From the NCBI RefSeq assembly GCF_002902285.1, contig NZ_PPRU01000011.1, forward strand, positions 1 to 64,000: 64,000 nt of DNA, in the 5' to 3' direction. The notes below the pieces were generated by a model, which saw only the letters and a program-made list of their open reading frames with translations, was not told the DNA's origin and made no database searches. The position numbers and the translations under genes were made by a program. Numbering within the stretch: the first letter of the stretch is position 1; the number at the start of each line of letters is the position of its first letter. This DNA comes from Staphylococcus simulans (GTDB taxonomy: Bacteria > Bacillota > Bacilli > Staphylococcales > Staphylococcaceae). Positions 50,414 through 61,826 of this stretch are shown piece by piece.

Positions 50414-50455
50414 AACAGGGAGAACGCTCGCATTGAGTGTTCTCCCTGTTTTTAT
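50414..50455. terminator. Bidirectional terminator between pepF and phoU
   Basis: AACAGGGAGAAC pairs with GTTCTCCCTGTT, with an inner CTC/GAG pair and T5. Confidence 0.9.
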
Positions 50456-50459
50456 ATTT

Positions 50460-51107
50460 TTAGACCATTGATTCGTAAGCTTCGCCAGTAATATAGTAGT
50501 AAATATTTTCAGCGATATTTGCGATATGGTCTCCCATACGTTCTAAATGTCTTGCGGCTAAATGGGCTTGCCCTGCCACAAATGGATCATTATCGATTAA
50601 ATAAGTTGTATTTACGATGTCTTTATATAAATCGTCAATATCTTTATCTCGTTCGATAATTTCAAGAATTAAAGTTACGTCTTTATTTTTAAATGCTGTA
50701 TCTAAATCTTTCAGCATAAGCAACCCTAAATCACCCATTGTTTTTAAACGCGTTAAAATGTAATGATCAGTGATTTTTACACGTTTACGGATTTTCGCAA
50801 TGCTTGCGGCATTATCACCGATTCGTTCAAATTCTGATGCGATTTTTAATGCAGCAATCATCATACGTAAATCTGTCGCAATCGGTTGTTGTTTTGTGAT
50901 TAACATCACAACTTTTTCATTGATTTCATCTTCTAATTGGTTAATATCCAAATCACCTTTAATGATTTGGCGAGCGAAATTTCGATCTTCTTTATTTAAA
51001 GATTGAACCGCTTTTTCGATACTGAAGTAGACTTTAATTCCCAAAGCACGTAAATCTTTGATTAAGTCTTTTAGTTGCTCTTCATAATGCTGACGGATAA
51101 CAGTCAT
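50460..51107 (-). CDS. phoU: Phosphate signalling protein PhoU
   Basis: A 215-aa all-helical protein with two PhoU repeats. Metal-binding-type signatures are ASEFERIGDNAASIAK (about 88-103) and ARHLERMGDHIANIAENIYY (about 185-204). It negatively links the Pst transporter to the PhoPR two-component system. The ATG overlaps the pstB stop (TAATG). Confidence 0.94.
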   Translation of the reverse strand: MTVIRQHYEEQLKDLIKDLRALGIKVYFSIEKAVQSLNKEDRNFARQIIKGDLDINQLEDEINEKVVMLITKQQPIATDLRMMIAALKIASEFERIGDNAASIAKIRKRVKITDHYILTRLKTMGDLGLLMLKDLDTAFKNKDVTLILEIIERDKDIDDLYKDIVNTTYLIDNDPFVAGQAHLAARHLERMGDHIANIAENIYYYITGEAYESMV

Positions 51108-52000
51108 TAACCGAAACGTCCTGAAATGTAGTCTTCTGTTTGTTTGTCAGAAGGATTAGAGAAGAGCTTATCAGTATCATCGTACTCGTTTACGTAACCA
51201 TTTAAGAAGAATGCTGTTTTGTCTGAAATACGTGCTGCCTGTTGCATGTTATGCGTTACCATGATGATAGAATATTTTTGTTTTAATTCTTGAACCAATT
51301 CTTCAACTTTTAATGTTGAAATCGGGTCAAGTGCTGATGTAGGTTCATCCATTAAGATTACATCAGGTTCGATTGCTAAACATCTAGCGATACATACACG
51401 CTGTTGCTGTCCACCTGATAAACCATATGCGTTTTGGTTTAATCTGTCTTTTAATTCATCCCAGATTGCTGCGCCGCGTAATGATTTTTCAACGATTTCA
51501 TCTAAGACTTTCTTGTCTTTGATGCCGTGGATTTTTGGACCATATGTGATGTTATCATAAATTGATTTCGGGAATGGGTTCGGTTGTTGGAACACCATAC
51601 CTACGTTTGTACGTAATTTTTCAACAGATTGTTTATTGCTGAAAATATCGTTGCCGCGGTAAAGAATTTTACCTGCTGTTTTAACACTTGGTACAAGTTC
51701 TACCATTCTGTTTAATGTTTTGATATACGTTGATTTACCGCAACCTGAAGGTCCGATAATCGCTGTGACATTGTTTTCTAAAATATCTAAGTTAATATTT
51801 TTTAATGCGTGGTTTTCACCGTACCATAAGTCTAAATTTTGAGTTGAGTAAACAATTTCTTTGTTTGTATCTGTTTCAATTTTAGACGATTCATTAGAGT
51901 ATGATTCTACTTTAATTGTACGTTCTGACGCGTGGCTTTGTAACTCTTCATTTAGCTTTGCCTTGTCTTGTCCTTGTTTTCTGTCTTGAACTTTTTCCAT
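51107..52000 (-). CDS. pstB: Phosphate ABC transporter ATPase
   Basis: A 297-aa ABC ATPase. Walker A is [17 protein letters not shown], the signature is [13 protein letters not shown], Walker B is [12 protein letters not shown]. It has an unusual hydrophilic N-terminal extension of about 45 residues before the ABC core, rich in Lys, Glu and Ser, longer than typical PstB (about 250 aa). The Shine-Dalgarno is AAAGGAG. It powers high-affinity phosphate uptake. Confidence 0.95.
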   Translation of the reverse strand: MEKVQDRKQGQDKAKLNEELQSHASERTIKVESYSNESSKIETDTNKEIVYSTQNLDLWYGENHALKNINLDILENNVTAIIGPSGCGKSTYIKTLNRMVELVPSVKTAGKILYRGNDIFSNKQSVEKLRTNVGMVFQQPNPFPKSIYDNITYGPKIHGIKDKKVLDEIVEKSLRGAAIWDELKDRLNQNAYGLSGGQQQRVCIARCLAIEPDVILMDEPTSALDPISTLKVEELVQELKQKYSIIMVTHNMQQAARISDKTAFFLNGYVNEYDDTDKLFSNPSDKQTEDYISGRFG

Positions 52001-52051
52001 TCTGTCAAAACTCCTTTGATCAATTATTATTCGTGAGCTTCAATTTATCAA

Positions 52052-52984
52052 TTAGTATTTTTTACTGAATTTATTTCTTAAGAATATCGCTAAACCATTC
52101 ATCGCTAGCAACAATACAAGTAAAACGATGATGCCGGCTGATGCGACATGTTGGAATGCTTCTTGCGGCATTTTTGCCCAGTTGTAAATTTGAATCGGCA
52201 TTGCTTGGAACATATCGAAGATACCAGTTGGTAAGCGTAATAAGATTGTTGGGATACCGATTAAGATTAATGGTGCTGTTTCACCTAATGCACGTGATAA
52301 CGATAAGATGAATCCTGTTAAGATACCAGGTAATGCAGCTGGTAAAACAATTTTGTAAATTGTTTGCCATTTGTTGCCGCCTAATCCATAACTTGCTTCT
52401 CGTACTGATTTAGGTACAGCACGAATTGCTTCTTGGCTTGATACAATGATTACTGGCAAAATCAGTAATGACATTGTTAAAGCGGCTGCAATGACTGATT
52501 TACCTAGTGATAAAGATTCAATTCCCATACCACGAACGAAAATCGTAAGTCCTAATAAACCGAATACAACTGAAGGTACACCAGCTAAGTTTGAAATACT
52601 GATTTTAACGAAACTTGTGAATGCATTATCTTTCGCATATTCTTCAAGATAAATCGCTGTACCTACACCTAAAATGATTGAGATAGGAATGATTGTAATC
52701 ATTAACCATAATGTACCAACTAATGCACCTTTAATCCCTGCCATTGAAGGCATTGAAGATGAGAAGTTCGTAAAGAATGATGGTTTTAAATAAGGAACCC
52801 CTTTGATTAATGTATCGATTAATAATGCTGCTAGCACAATAAGTCCGATTAAAGTACAAGCGAAGAATACCCACTTCAACACTTTGTTTTTAGTTAAACG
52901 AGATGATAATTTCTTTTCAACTTGTTGTTGGTTAACCAGTGCTCTGCTGCTGCCACTTTGGTTTGTAGTTGTTGTAGTCGCCAT
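52052..52984 (-). CDS. pstA: Phosphate ABC transporter permease PstA
   Basis: A 310-aa six-TM permease with a Gln/Ser/Thr-rich cytoplasmic N-terminus. The coupling-loop EAA motif and SLSRALGETAPLILIG are typical of PstA. The ATG at 52984 lies 8 nt after GAGGAG on the minus strand; the alternative at 53014 would enter pstC. pstC ends 1 nt upstream. Confidence 0.93.
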   Translation of the reverse strand: MATTTTTNQSGSSRALVNQQQVEKKLSSRLTKNKVLKWVFFACTLIGLIVLAALLIDTLIKGVPYLKPSFFTNFSSSMPSMAGIKGALVGTLWLMITIIPISIILGVGTAIYLEEYAKDNAFTSFVKISISNLAGVPSVVFGLLGLTIFVRGMGIESLSLGKSVIAAALTMSLLILPVIIVSSQEAIRAVPKSVREASYGLGGNKWQTIYKIVLPAALPGILTGFILSLSRALGETAPLILIGIPTILLRLPTGIFDMFQAMPIQIYNWAKMPQEAFQHVASAGIIVLLVLLLAMNGLAIFLRNKFSKKY

Positions 52985-52985
52985 C

Positions 52986-53912
52986 TTAATACTCCTCTCT
53001 GAAACGTTTTGCAATCCATTGAGAGATTAAATTCATTACAAGTGTGAAAAGGAAAAGCGTAAATCCTACAGCGTAAATACTGTAATACGTATCAGATCCG
53101 AATGTTGCATCACCTGTTGCAACTTGTACGATATAACCTGTCATAGTCTGAATTGAACCAGTTAAATTAAATGTTGCATCTGGTGTACTACCTGCTGCTA
53201 AAGATACAATCATTGTTTCACCGATGGCTCTTGAGATTGCTAAAACAATTGAAGCAACAATCCCTGAAATGGCTGCTGGTAAAACAACTTTTGTCGCAAC
53301 TTCAAATTTTGTTGCGCCTAATCCTAATGCACCTTCACGAATTTTGTTCGGTACTGATGCCATCGCATCTTCACTTAAACTTGTGATTAATGGGATGATC
53401 ATAACCCCTACGACTAAACCTGGTGAAATTGAGTTGAAGCTTCCTAATTCAGGGAAGATACTACGTAACATTGGTGTTACGAATGTTAATGCGAAGAAAC
53501 CAAACACAATTGTTGGGATCCCTGCTAAAATTTCAAGTACAGGTTTAATAATTTTACGCATTCTGTCTGATGCATATTCGCTCAAATAAATCGCTGCGCC
53601 TAATCCGATAGGTACCGCAAAGAGTGTCGCAATGACAGTAACTTTCAACGTACCAAATATTAATGCCCAAATACCGTATTTCGGGTCGCTAGAGAATGGG
53701 TTCCACTCTCTTGTAAACAAGAATTCTACGATAGATACACGTGTGAAGAATGTAATAGTTTCTGTTAATAGAGTAAATAAGATACCAATTGTTGTAAGAA
53801 TCGATATCACTGCGATAACCGCTAGAACAATAGGAACAAGTTTGTCACTGACACCTTTTTTGTTTCTTTGGTTATGAGCAATCATTTCTCTAACGTTGTG
53901 TTGAGATTTCAT
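52986..53912 (-). CDS. pstC: Phosphate ABC transporter permease PstC
   Basis: A 308-aa six-TM permease. Typical segments are NPFSSDPKYGIWALIFGTL, GIPTIVFGFFAL and AISRAIGETMIVSLAAG. The ATG at 53912 has GAAGGGA upstream. It pairs with PstA to form the channel. The upstream gap to pstS contains a hairpin. Confidence 0.93.
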   Translation of the reverse strand: MKSQHNVREMIAHNQRNKKGVSDKLVPIVLAVIAVISILTTIGILFTLLTETITFFTRVSIVEFLFTREWNPFSSDPKYGIWALIFGTLKVTVIATLFAVPIGLGAAIYLSEYASDRMRKIIKPVLEILAGIPTIVFGFFALTFVTPMLRSIFPELGSFNSISPGLVVGVMIIPLITSLSEDAMASVPNKIREGALGLGATKFEVATKVVLPAAISGIVASIVLAISRAIGETMIVSLAAGSTPDATFNLTGSIQTMTGYIVQVATGDATFGSDTYYSIYAVGFTLFLFTLVMNLISQWIAKRFREEY

Positions 53913-53985
53913 AATTCCCTTCTTCCTTCCCTTGGAAAAATAATAAGTGTTAAACAATTTGATTGTGTGAATAAGTCTTAAAACA

Positions 53986-54016
53986 AGCGCACCCGAGACA
54001 CAGCTCGGGTGGACAA
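53986..54016 (-). terminator. Intercistronic hairpin between pstS and pstC
   Basis: CACCCGAG (53990-53997) pairs with CTCGGGTG (54004-54011); the minus strand then reads TTGTTTTAAG. A partial terminator or processing site here would keep PstS in excess over the membrane complex. Confidence 0.65.
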
Positions 54017-54088
54017 GTGCTTATGAGATGCGAAACTTAAGTTGAAAGTTTCACTGATAATGGAAGTTTAACTTGAGTACTGCTGTGA

Positions 54089-55033
54089 TTATTTAGTTGA
54101 ATCTTCTAGTTTTTTAAGTTGATCTTTGTAGTCTTTTTCAGGTAATGCTACATAGCCAGCTTTTTCTGCTGATTTACCTTTATCTTCTAAGATAAATTTG
54201 ATGAATGTGTTAAGACCTTTATTGTCTTTAAGTTTTTTGTCGTTAGTGTATACATATAAGTCACGGCTTAATGCGTAAGAACCATCTTGGATAGATTTCT
54301 TAGTTGGTTCGATTGCTTTACCGTCTTTACCTTTGATTTTAACTTCTTTTAATGAATCTTTGTTTTGCTCGTAGAAGTTGTAACCAAAGTAACCTACACC
54401 GTTTTTGTTATTTTTAACTGATTGTACGATAACGTTTGTATCTGCGTTTTTCTCAGCTTTGATATCTTCTTTGTTCATAACTTCTTCACTGAAGAAATCG
54501 TAAGTACCATGTGATTGGTCTGGTGAGAATGCTTTGATTTCTTTAGCTGGGAATTTAGGGTTAACATCTTTCCAAGTTTTAGCTTGACCAGAGTAGATTT
54601 TTTTCAATTCATCAACTGTTAACTCTTTAACGAAATCGTTGTCTTTGTTGACTGCGATTGTTACACCGTCTTTAGCGATCTTCCATTCAGAGTATTTGAT
54701 GCCTTTTTCTTCTAATTTCTTTTTCTCTTCATCTTTGATTGGACGTGAAGCGTTTGAGAAATCAGTTTCGTTATTGATGAATTTTTCAAAACCGCCACCT
54801 GTACCAGAAGTACCTGATGAAACCGTAACGTTCGGATATTTTTGAGCAAATTTCTCATTTAAAATTTCAATAATTGGTCCTACAGTTGAAGAACCGTCAC
54901 CTTTAACTTCGCCTTTGACTTCTTTATCCTTGCTATCTCCGCTGTCGCTGCTACCGCCGCCGCTGTTTCCACATGCGCCTAATAATAATGAAGCACCAAT
55001 TACTGTAGTTCCTAAAACTTGCCATTTTTTCAT
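54089..55033 (-). CDS. pstS: Phosphate-binding lipoprotein PstS
   Basis: A 314-aa phosphate-binding lipoprotein. The signal peptide ends in LLLGAC, so the lipid-modified Cys is at about 21, followed by a Gly/Ser/Asp-rich linker. Phosphate-site motifs are [23 protein letters not shown] and [10 protein letters not shown]. The ATG at 55033 lies 9 nt after AGGAGGA on the minus strand. First gene of pstSCAB-phoU, with Pho-type repeats upstream. Confidence 0.95.
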   Translation of the reverse strand: MKKWQVLGTTVIGASLLLGACGNSGGGSSDSGDSKDKEVKGEVKGDGSSTVGPIIEILNEKFAQKYPNVTVSSGTSGTGGGFEKFINNETDFSNASRPIKDEEKKKLEEKGIKYSEWKIAKDGVTIAVNKDNDFVKELTVDELKKIYSGQAKTWKDVNPKFPAKEIKAFSPDQSHGTYDFFSEEVMNKEDIKAEKNADTNVIVQSVKNNKNGVGYFGYNFYEQNKDSLKEVKIKGKDGKAIEPTKKSIQDGSYALSRDLYVYTNDKKLKDNKGLNTFIKFILEDKGKSAEKAGYVALPEKDYKDQLKKLEDSTK

Positions 55034-55116
55034 GATAAGAAATCCTCCTAAAATAAACATTTGAGCGTTATGATTTTTTTGTTTGCTCAAGCTGTATGTA
55101 ATTACTTTCAACACCT

Positions 55117-55159
55117 ATATTACAGACGGATTGTTAATTACAAATAGAGGAATTGTAAA
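55117..55159 (-). promoter_or_regulatory. Pho-type promoter of pstS
   Basis: On the minus strand TTTACA (55159-55154) and TTAACA (55137-55132) match the PhoP repeat TT(A/T/C)ACA and are exactly 22 nt apart, two 11-nt turns; weaker TCTATT and TCTGTA fall at the intermediate steps. A -10-like TAATAT follows (55122-55117). This matches the design of B. subtilis PhoP-activated promoters. Confidence 0.5.
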
Positions 55160-55187
55160 TATACAGTGAATGAGAAATCAGATTAAA

Positions 55188-55214
55188 TTTACAATCTTTA
55201 CAAAGTTTACAAAT
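55188..55214 (+). repeat. Three 9-nt direct repeats TTTACAnnn upstream of pstS
   Basis: TTTACAATC, TTTACAAAG and TTTACAAAT occur head to tail. The hexamer equals a Pho half-site but the 9-nt period and opposite strand differ from the classical 11-nt arrangement. The rest of 55215-55404 shows no gene or clear signal. Confidence 0.45.
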
Positions 55215-55404
55215 GCATAATAAACCGCGTCATATCAACGTTTTAATATTTCGTTAATATGCCCTTCATAATTGCTCAATGGAAATTAGATTGAAAATTT
55301 CTGTAAAAAAATTTGAAAAAAGGAGAAATAAATTGCGTGGCTTTGATTTTGAATGTAAAAATCGCTCTTTTAGGTGCTTATTTTACAGTGAGATTACAAA
55401 AAAT

Positions 55405-55437
55405 AGAAAAAACTAGGATGCAGTGCACCCTAGTTTC
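55405..55437 (-). terminator. Terminator of cvfB
   Basis: On the minus strand AAACTAGGGTGCA pairs with TGCATCCTAGTTT, followed by T's. Confidence 0.85.
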
Positions 55438-55453
55438 AATGTTTTTCATATTA

Positions 55454-56365
55454 TTAAGATTGGTTTTCTGATTCAGCAATCGCTTCCCCTTTTTTGGTTA
55501 AGCTGATTTTGCCTGTTTCAATGTTAATGATTTTCTTCTTATATAAATGACCGATTGCACGTTTGAATGACCCTTTACTCATATTGAACACTTCTTTGAT
55601 TGCTTCTGGACTTGATTTATCCCAAAACGGCAGTTCTCCATCATATTCTACAAGTAAATCAAAAATCACTTGGCCATCATCATCAAGACGTTCATGAGCC
55701 AATGGTAAGAATGAACCATTCAACTCGCCTTTTTCATTATGACCAATAATTCTCACATTGACTGCTTCCCCTAGTCTAGGTTCTGATTTTCTTTCGCTTT
55801 CATGTACAAAGATTTTATAACCATCTTTAGATAGTAAGAAACTTCCAATCTTTAATACACGATAGGCACGTGCTTCGATAATATTGTTTTGAAGTGAATC
55901 ATCATGTACAGGTGTGTACATTTGACTGACAATCGTTTCTGAAGCGAGACGTGCAAACATTTGTCTCTCACTATCGATTCTTAATGTCGCAAGCACTTCA
56001 TCGCCGTTTTGCGGCCATAATGATTTAACTTTTGGTAAATCTTCCCATGGGATTAAAACTTCACGAGGAAGTCCTGCATCTACTTTCGCACCATCGCGAT
56101 CTGTTTTTAGTACTTTAACATAGTCATATTTGGTTGTTGTGATGTCTGGCATGTTTTGAGTCGCAAATAATTCGCCAGAACGGTTTGGGTAAATAAAGAA
56201 ACTATATTCTTCACCTATTTCCAGGTCATCCTCTTCATTTACTTCTGATTGATTGAGTTTCACTTCTTCGCCATTTGGGCCTGCTAATTGGTATGTTGAA
56301 CCATTCAAACCGACTACTTTGAGAAATTCAATTGTACCGATAATATCGTTATCTTTTAAAGCCAT
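55454..56365 (-). CDS. cvfB: RNA-binding virulence regulator CvfB
   Basis: A 303-aa protein with S1-like RNA-binding domains (three, over about residues 1-220) and a C-terminal winged helix (about 235-295, including MSKGSFKRAIGHLYKKKII). S. aureus CvfB binds RNA and affects haemolysin and protease expression; B. subtilis YitL is a homologue. The ATG at 56365 has GGAAGGAG upstream; a start 5 codons earlier overlaps it. Divergent from the ABC-F gene. Confidence 0.92.
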   Translation of the reverse strand: MALKDNDIIGTIEFLKVVGLNGSTYQLAGPNGEEVKLNQSEVNEEDDLEIGEEYSFFIYPNRSGELFATQNMPDITTTKYDYVKVLKTDRDGAKVDAGLPREVLIPWEDLPKVKSLWPQNGDEVLATLRIDSERQMFARLASETIVSQMYTPVHDDSLQNNIIEARAYRVLKIGSFLLSKDGYKIFVHESERKSEPRLGEAVNVRIIGHNEKGELNGSFLPLAHERLDDDGQVIFDLLVEYDGELPFWDKSSPEAIKEVFNMSKGSFKRAIGHLYKKKIINIETGKISLTKKGEAIAESENQS

Positions 56366-56550
56366 AATAACTCCTTCCACTTTCTGTATTAGGCATATTA
56401 TAACACGGTTAACATTTTTATAGACAGAACTTCTATTGATTCTTTCTATAATATAGATGAATTATGTTTGTTTAACCGCCATATATCGAAAGAAACGTAT
56501 TTGTGTGGTATAATTCATGCGTTAGAAATATCAATTAATGGAGGAAATTC

Positions 56551-58152
56551 ATGTTACAAGTTACTGATGTAAGTTTGCGATTTGGCGATCGTAAATTGTT
56601 TGAAGATGTAAATATCAAATTTACAGAAGGTAATTGCTATGGTTTGATTGGCGCAAACGGTGCAGGTAAATCTACTTTCTTAAAAATACTTTCTGGTGAA
56701 TTAGATTCACAAACAGGTCATGTTTCAATGGGTAAAAACGAAAGACTTGCGATTTTAAAACAGGATCACTTTGCTTATGAAGACGAGCGCGTATTAGATG
56801 TTGTGATTCAAGGTCACGAGCGTTTATATGAAGTGATGAAAGAAAAAGACGAAATCTATATGAAACCAGACTTCAGTGATGAAGATGGTATTCGTGCTGC
56901 AGAATTAGAAGGCGAATTCGCAGAAATGAATGGTTGGAATGCTGAAGCAGATGCAGCAACATTATTATCAGGTCTAGGCATCCCTGCTGATTTACATGAT
57001 AAAAAGATGTCTGAATTAGAAAACAACCAAAAAGTAAAAGTATTATTAGCTCAAAGTTTATTCGGTGAACCTGATGTTCTTTTACTTGATGAGCCTACCA
57101 ACGGTTTAGATATCCCTGCAATCAGCTGGTTAGAAGATTTCTTAATCAACTTTGAAAATACAGTTATTGTAGTTTCACATGACCGTCACTTCTTAAATAA
57201 CGTATGTACACATATTGCTGATTTAGACTTCGGTAAAATCAAAGTGTATGTCGGAAACTATGACTTCTGGTATCAATCAAGTCAACTTGCTCAAAAAATG
57301 GCGCAAGAACAAAACAAGAAAAAAGAAGAAAAAATTAAAGAATTACAAGACTTCATTGCACGTTTCTCTGCGAATGCTTCTAAATCTAAACAAGCAACAA
57401 GCCGTAAGAAACAATTGGAAAAAATCGAGTTAGATGATATTCAACCATCATCTCGTCGTTATCCTTTCGTGAAGTTTTCACCAGAACGTGAAATCGGTAA
57501 TGACTTATTATTTGTAGAAAACGTATCAAAAACAATTGACGGTGAAAAAGTCTTAGATAACATTTCATTTACAATGTTCCCTAACGATAAAGCTGTACTT
57601 GTTGGAGATAGCGAAATTGCGAAAACAACATTACTTAAAATTTTAGCTGGAGAAATGGAACCAGATGAAGGTACAGTTAAATGGGGTGTGACAACTTCAC
57701 GTACGTACTTCCCTAAAGATAACTCAGAATTCTTCGATGGTGTGAATATGACATTAGTCGACTGGTTAAGACAATATGCACCTGAAGATGAACAAACTGA
57801 GACATTCTTACGTGGTTTCCTAGGTCGTATGTTATTCAGCGGTGAAGAAGTGAAGAAGAAAGCAAGTGTCCTTTCAGGTGGAGAGAAAGTACGTTGCATG
57901 TTAAGTAAAATGATGCTTTCAAGTGCGAATGTTCTCTTAATGGATGAACCAACAAACCACTTAGACTTAGAAAGTATTACTGCAGTCAACGATGGGTTGA
58001 AATCATTCAAAGGTTCAATCATCTTCACATCACATGACTTTGAGTTTATTAACACAATCGCAAACCGTGTGATCGACTTAAACCCACAAGGTGCCCTTTC
58101 TAAAGAAATCAGTTACGAAGAGTACCTAAAAGAAACTGGTGTATTAAGCTAG
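56551..58152 (+). CDS. ABC-F family ATPase (YkpA/YbiT-like)
   Basis: A 533-aa soluble protein with two ABC domains and no TM segments. NBD1 has Walker A GANGAGKSTF, a diverged signature (LENNQKVKV) and Walker B VLLLDEPTNGLD. The linker (about 240-300) is a charged helical arm. NBD2 has Walker B VLLMDEPTNHLD and signature LSGGEKVR, but its Walker A reads GDSEIAKTTL, with Ala for the second Gly. ABC-F proteins act on ribosomes; this housekeeping type is not a known antibiotic-protection factor. The ATG follows GGAGGAAATTC. Confidence 0.9.
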   Translation: MLQVTDVSLRFGDRKLFEDVNIKFTEGNCYGLIGANGAGKSTFLKILSGELDSQTGHVSMGKNERLAILKQDHFAYEDERVLDVVIQGHERLYEVMKEKDEIYMKPDFSDEDGIRAAELEGEFAEMNGWNAEADAATLLSGLGIPADLHDKKMSELENNQKVKVLLAQSLFGEPDVLLLDEPTNGLDIPAISWLEDFLINFENTVIVVSHDRHFLNNVCTHIADLDFGKIKVYVGNYDFWYQSSQLAQKMAQEQNKKKEEKIKELQDFIARFSANASKSKQATSRKKQLEKIELDDIQPSSRRYPFVKFSPEREIGNDLLFVENVSKTIDGEKVLDNISFTMFPNDKAVLVGDSEIAKTTLLKILAGEMEPDEGTVKWGVTTSRTYFPKDNSEFFDGVNMTLVDWLRQYAPEDEQTETFLRGFLGRMLFSGEEVKKKASVLSGGEKVRCMLSKMMLSSANVLLMDEPTNHLDLESITAVNDGLKSFKGSIIFTSHDFEFINTIANRVIDLNPQGALSKEISYEEYLKETGVLS

Positions 58153-58157
58153 AAATT

Positions 58158-58196
58158 ATGCAGAGGTTAGGTGAAAAATCCTAACCTCTTTTTCTA
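58158..58196 (+). terminator. Terminator of the ABC-F gene
   Basis: AGAGGTTAGG pairs with CCTAACCTCT around TGAAAAAT, followed by T5. Confidence 0.88.
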
Positions 58197-58350
58197 TGTT
58201 TAATCCCTACAGTTCAGTCTATATAGAGTATATAGCTAAAAAATTGATAATAGACGATGAAAAAAACAAAGTATAAATTACACTTAATTAGTAAATACTT
58301 TCGGAATTTAGGCTTTTTTCAGTAAATTTCTAAAAATCATATATTTCTGG

Positions 58351-58379
58351 TTTACATCTCAATGGTAACTATGTATAAT
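58351..58379 (+). promoter_or_regulatory. Promoter of the lysC-dap operon
   Basis: TTTACA (58351-58356), a 17-nt spacer and a perfect TATAAT (58374-58379), about 30 nt before the lysine riboswitch. Confidence 0.85.
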
Positions 58380-58410
58380 GTGATACATACTAATTAATTG
58401 AATAGTTTTT

Positions 58411-58575
58411 TGATGAGGCGCATCAATCATAAGTACTTGCCACGCCTACTGTCTGTTGCAGTTGGTAAGGAAAGGGTGAGATGCCGAAATAATCATAAAT
58501 GCAGAGTTATGATTGTTGGACTTTCAGGTTAAGAGCTAAGGGTCTGTCATTATTATCAAATAATGGAGTGCATCA
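58411..58575 (+). promoter_or_regulatory. Lysine riboswitch (L-box)
   Basis: P1 pairs TGATG (58411-58415) with CATCA (58571-58575). L-box hallmarks are GAGGCGCATCAATCATAAGTA in two parts (GAGGCGC, CATAAGTA), GGAAAGGGTGAGATGCCGAA (58468-58487) and the late GGAGTGCATC. Lysine binding should favour the following terminator. Confidence 0.93.
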
Positions 58576-58591
58576 CTTGTATATAAATTTA

Positions 58592-58626
58592 CGAGCAAGT
58601 TCGCATTCCGGACTTGCTCTTTTTAT
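58592..58626 (+). terminator. Expression-platform terminator of the lysine riboswitch
   Basis: GAGCAAGT (58593-58600) pairs with ACTTGCTC (58612-58619), followed by T5. Confidence 0.9.
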
Positions 58627-58668
58627 ATATGTGATTCTCCCCTACTATCGAGGAGGATATGTAAAGCA

Positions 58669-59871
58669 ATGAAGAGAAGTGTTTTAAAATTCGGCGGTTC
58701 GTCTGTCAGCGATTTTACGAAAATTAGGAATATTGCTGAAATGCTGAAAAATAGAATTGAAAATGACGAACAACTTATTGTCGTGGTCAGTGCAATGGGA
58801 AAAACAACTGACCAATTAATGGAAAATGTAGCTGCGCTGACCAGCGAACCAAAACAACAAGAGCTTGCCCTCTTATTAACAACTGGTGAACAGCAAACTG
58901 TTTCCTACTTGTCTATGGTGCTAAACGATATAGGCGTTCAAGCAAGAGCCATGACAGGATATCAAGCCGGAATTAAAACAGTTGGACATCATCTCAAAAG
59001 CAGGATTGCAGAAATCAACCCTGATACTTTTGATAAAGCATTTGAAACGCATGATGTACTTGTTGTAGCCGGGTTCCAAGGTATCAATGATGAACTTGAA
59101 TTGACTACGCTTGGCCGAGGTGGTTCGGATACGACAGCAGTTGCATTAGCAGCAGCCAATCAAACACCATGTGAAATTTATACAGACGTTGACGGTGTCT
59201 ATGCGACTGACCCTCGTATTTATAAAGATGCCAAACGTTTAAGTGTAGTTTCTTACGAAGAAATGATGGAAATGAGCGCACTGGGTGCTGGGGTTTTAGA
59301 AACACGCAGTGTCGAACTCGCAAATAACTATAACATTCCATTGTATTTAGGAAGAACGTTATCAAATGTGGAAGGAACGTGGATTATGTCACAAACAGAA
59401 ATACTAGAGAAAAAAGCAGTAACGGGCGTAGCTTTAGATAGCAAAATGATGCATGTCACTATCAGCTATCCCCTATCTGATAATAAACTCTTAACAGATT
59501 TATTTACTTTACTTGAAGAAGGACAAGTCAATGTTGATATGATTTCTCAAATCGTCAACCTTGAAGGGTTACAGCTCTCATTTACAATTAAAGATACTGA
59601 TTTGACACAAATCAAAGGTATTTTTAACAAATTGTCAGAAAGTTATCAAGCTTTAGATTATAATTTAAATGATGCCTACGCAAAGATTTCCTTGATTGGA
59701 TCAGGTATGAGAGATATGTCAGGTGTCGCATCGAAAGCTTTCATCAGTTTAATTAATGCAGGTATTCCGTTCTACCAAACAACGACATCTGAAATCAGTA
59801 TCTCTTATGTTATCGATGCTGATAACGGAGAACGTGCAGTCAAACAACTTTATGAAACATTTGATATTTAA
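58669..59871 (+). CDS. lysC: Aspartate kinase (lysine-sensitive type)
   Basis: A 400-aa aspartokinase. The kinase domain starts KFGGSSVSDF and includes LTTGEQQTV and TLGRGGSDTTAVALAA; two ACT domains follow (about 262-400). It makes aspartyl phosphate, the first step to lysine, methionine and threonine. The ATG at 58669 follows GAGGAGG with a long 12-nt spacing. It is directly behind a lysine riboswitch and heads asd-dapA-dapB-dapD. Confidence 0.95.
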   Translation: MKRSVLKFGGSSVSDFTKIRNIAEMLKNRIENDEQLIVVVSAMGKTTDQLMENVAALTSEPKQQELALLLTTGEQQTVSYLSMVLNDIGVQARAMTGYQAGIKTVGHHLKSRIAEINPDTFDKAFETHDVLVVAGFQGINDELELTTLGRGGSDTTAVALAAANQTPCEIYTDVDGVYATDPRIYKDAKRLSVVSYEEMMEMSALGAGVLETRSVELANNYNIPLYLGRTLSNVEGTWIMSQTEILEKKAVTGVALDSKMMHVTISYPLSDNKLLTDLFTLLEEGQVNVDMISQIVNLEGLQLSFTIKDTDLTQIKGIFNKLSESYQALDYNLNDAYAKISLIGSGMRDMSGVASKAFISLINAGIPFYQTTTSEISISYVIDADNGERAVKQLYETFDI

Positions 59872-59950
59872 AAGTTGGAAAGCAGCAAGAATCAGAAACT
59901 CAAGAAAGAATTAACGACTTTCTTAAATAATAATATGGAGTGAATTGAAT

Positions 59951-61825
<1,875 letters not shown>

Positions 61826-61826
<1 letters not shown>

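Noticed and set aside
57459..58055. Minus-strand ORF of 198 codons opposite the ABC-F gene
   Set aside because: It mirrors a well-conserved ATPase domain, has no Shine-Dalgarno and encodes no recognisable fold.
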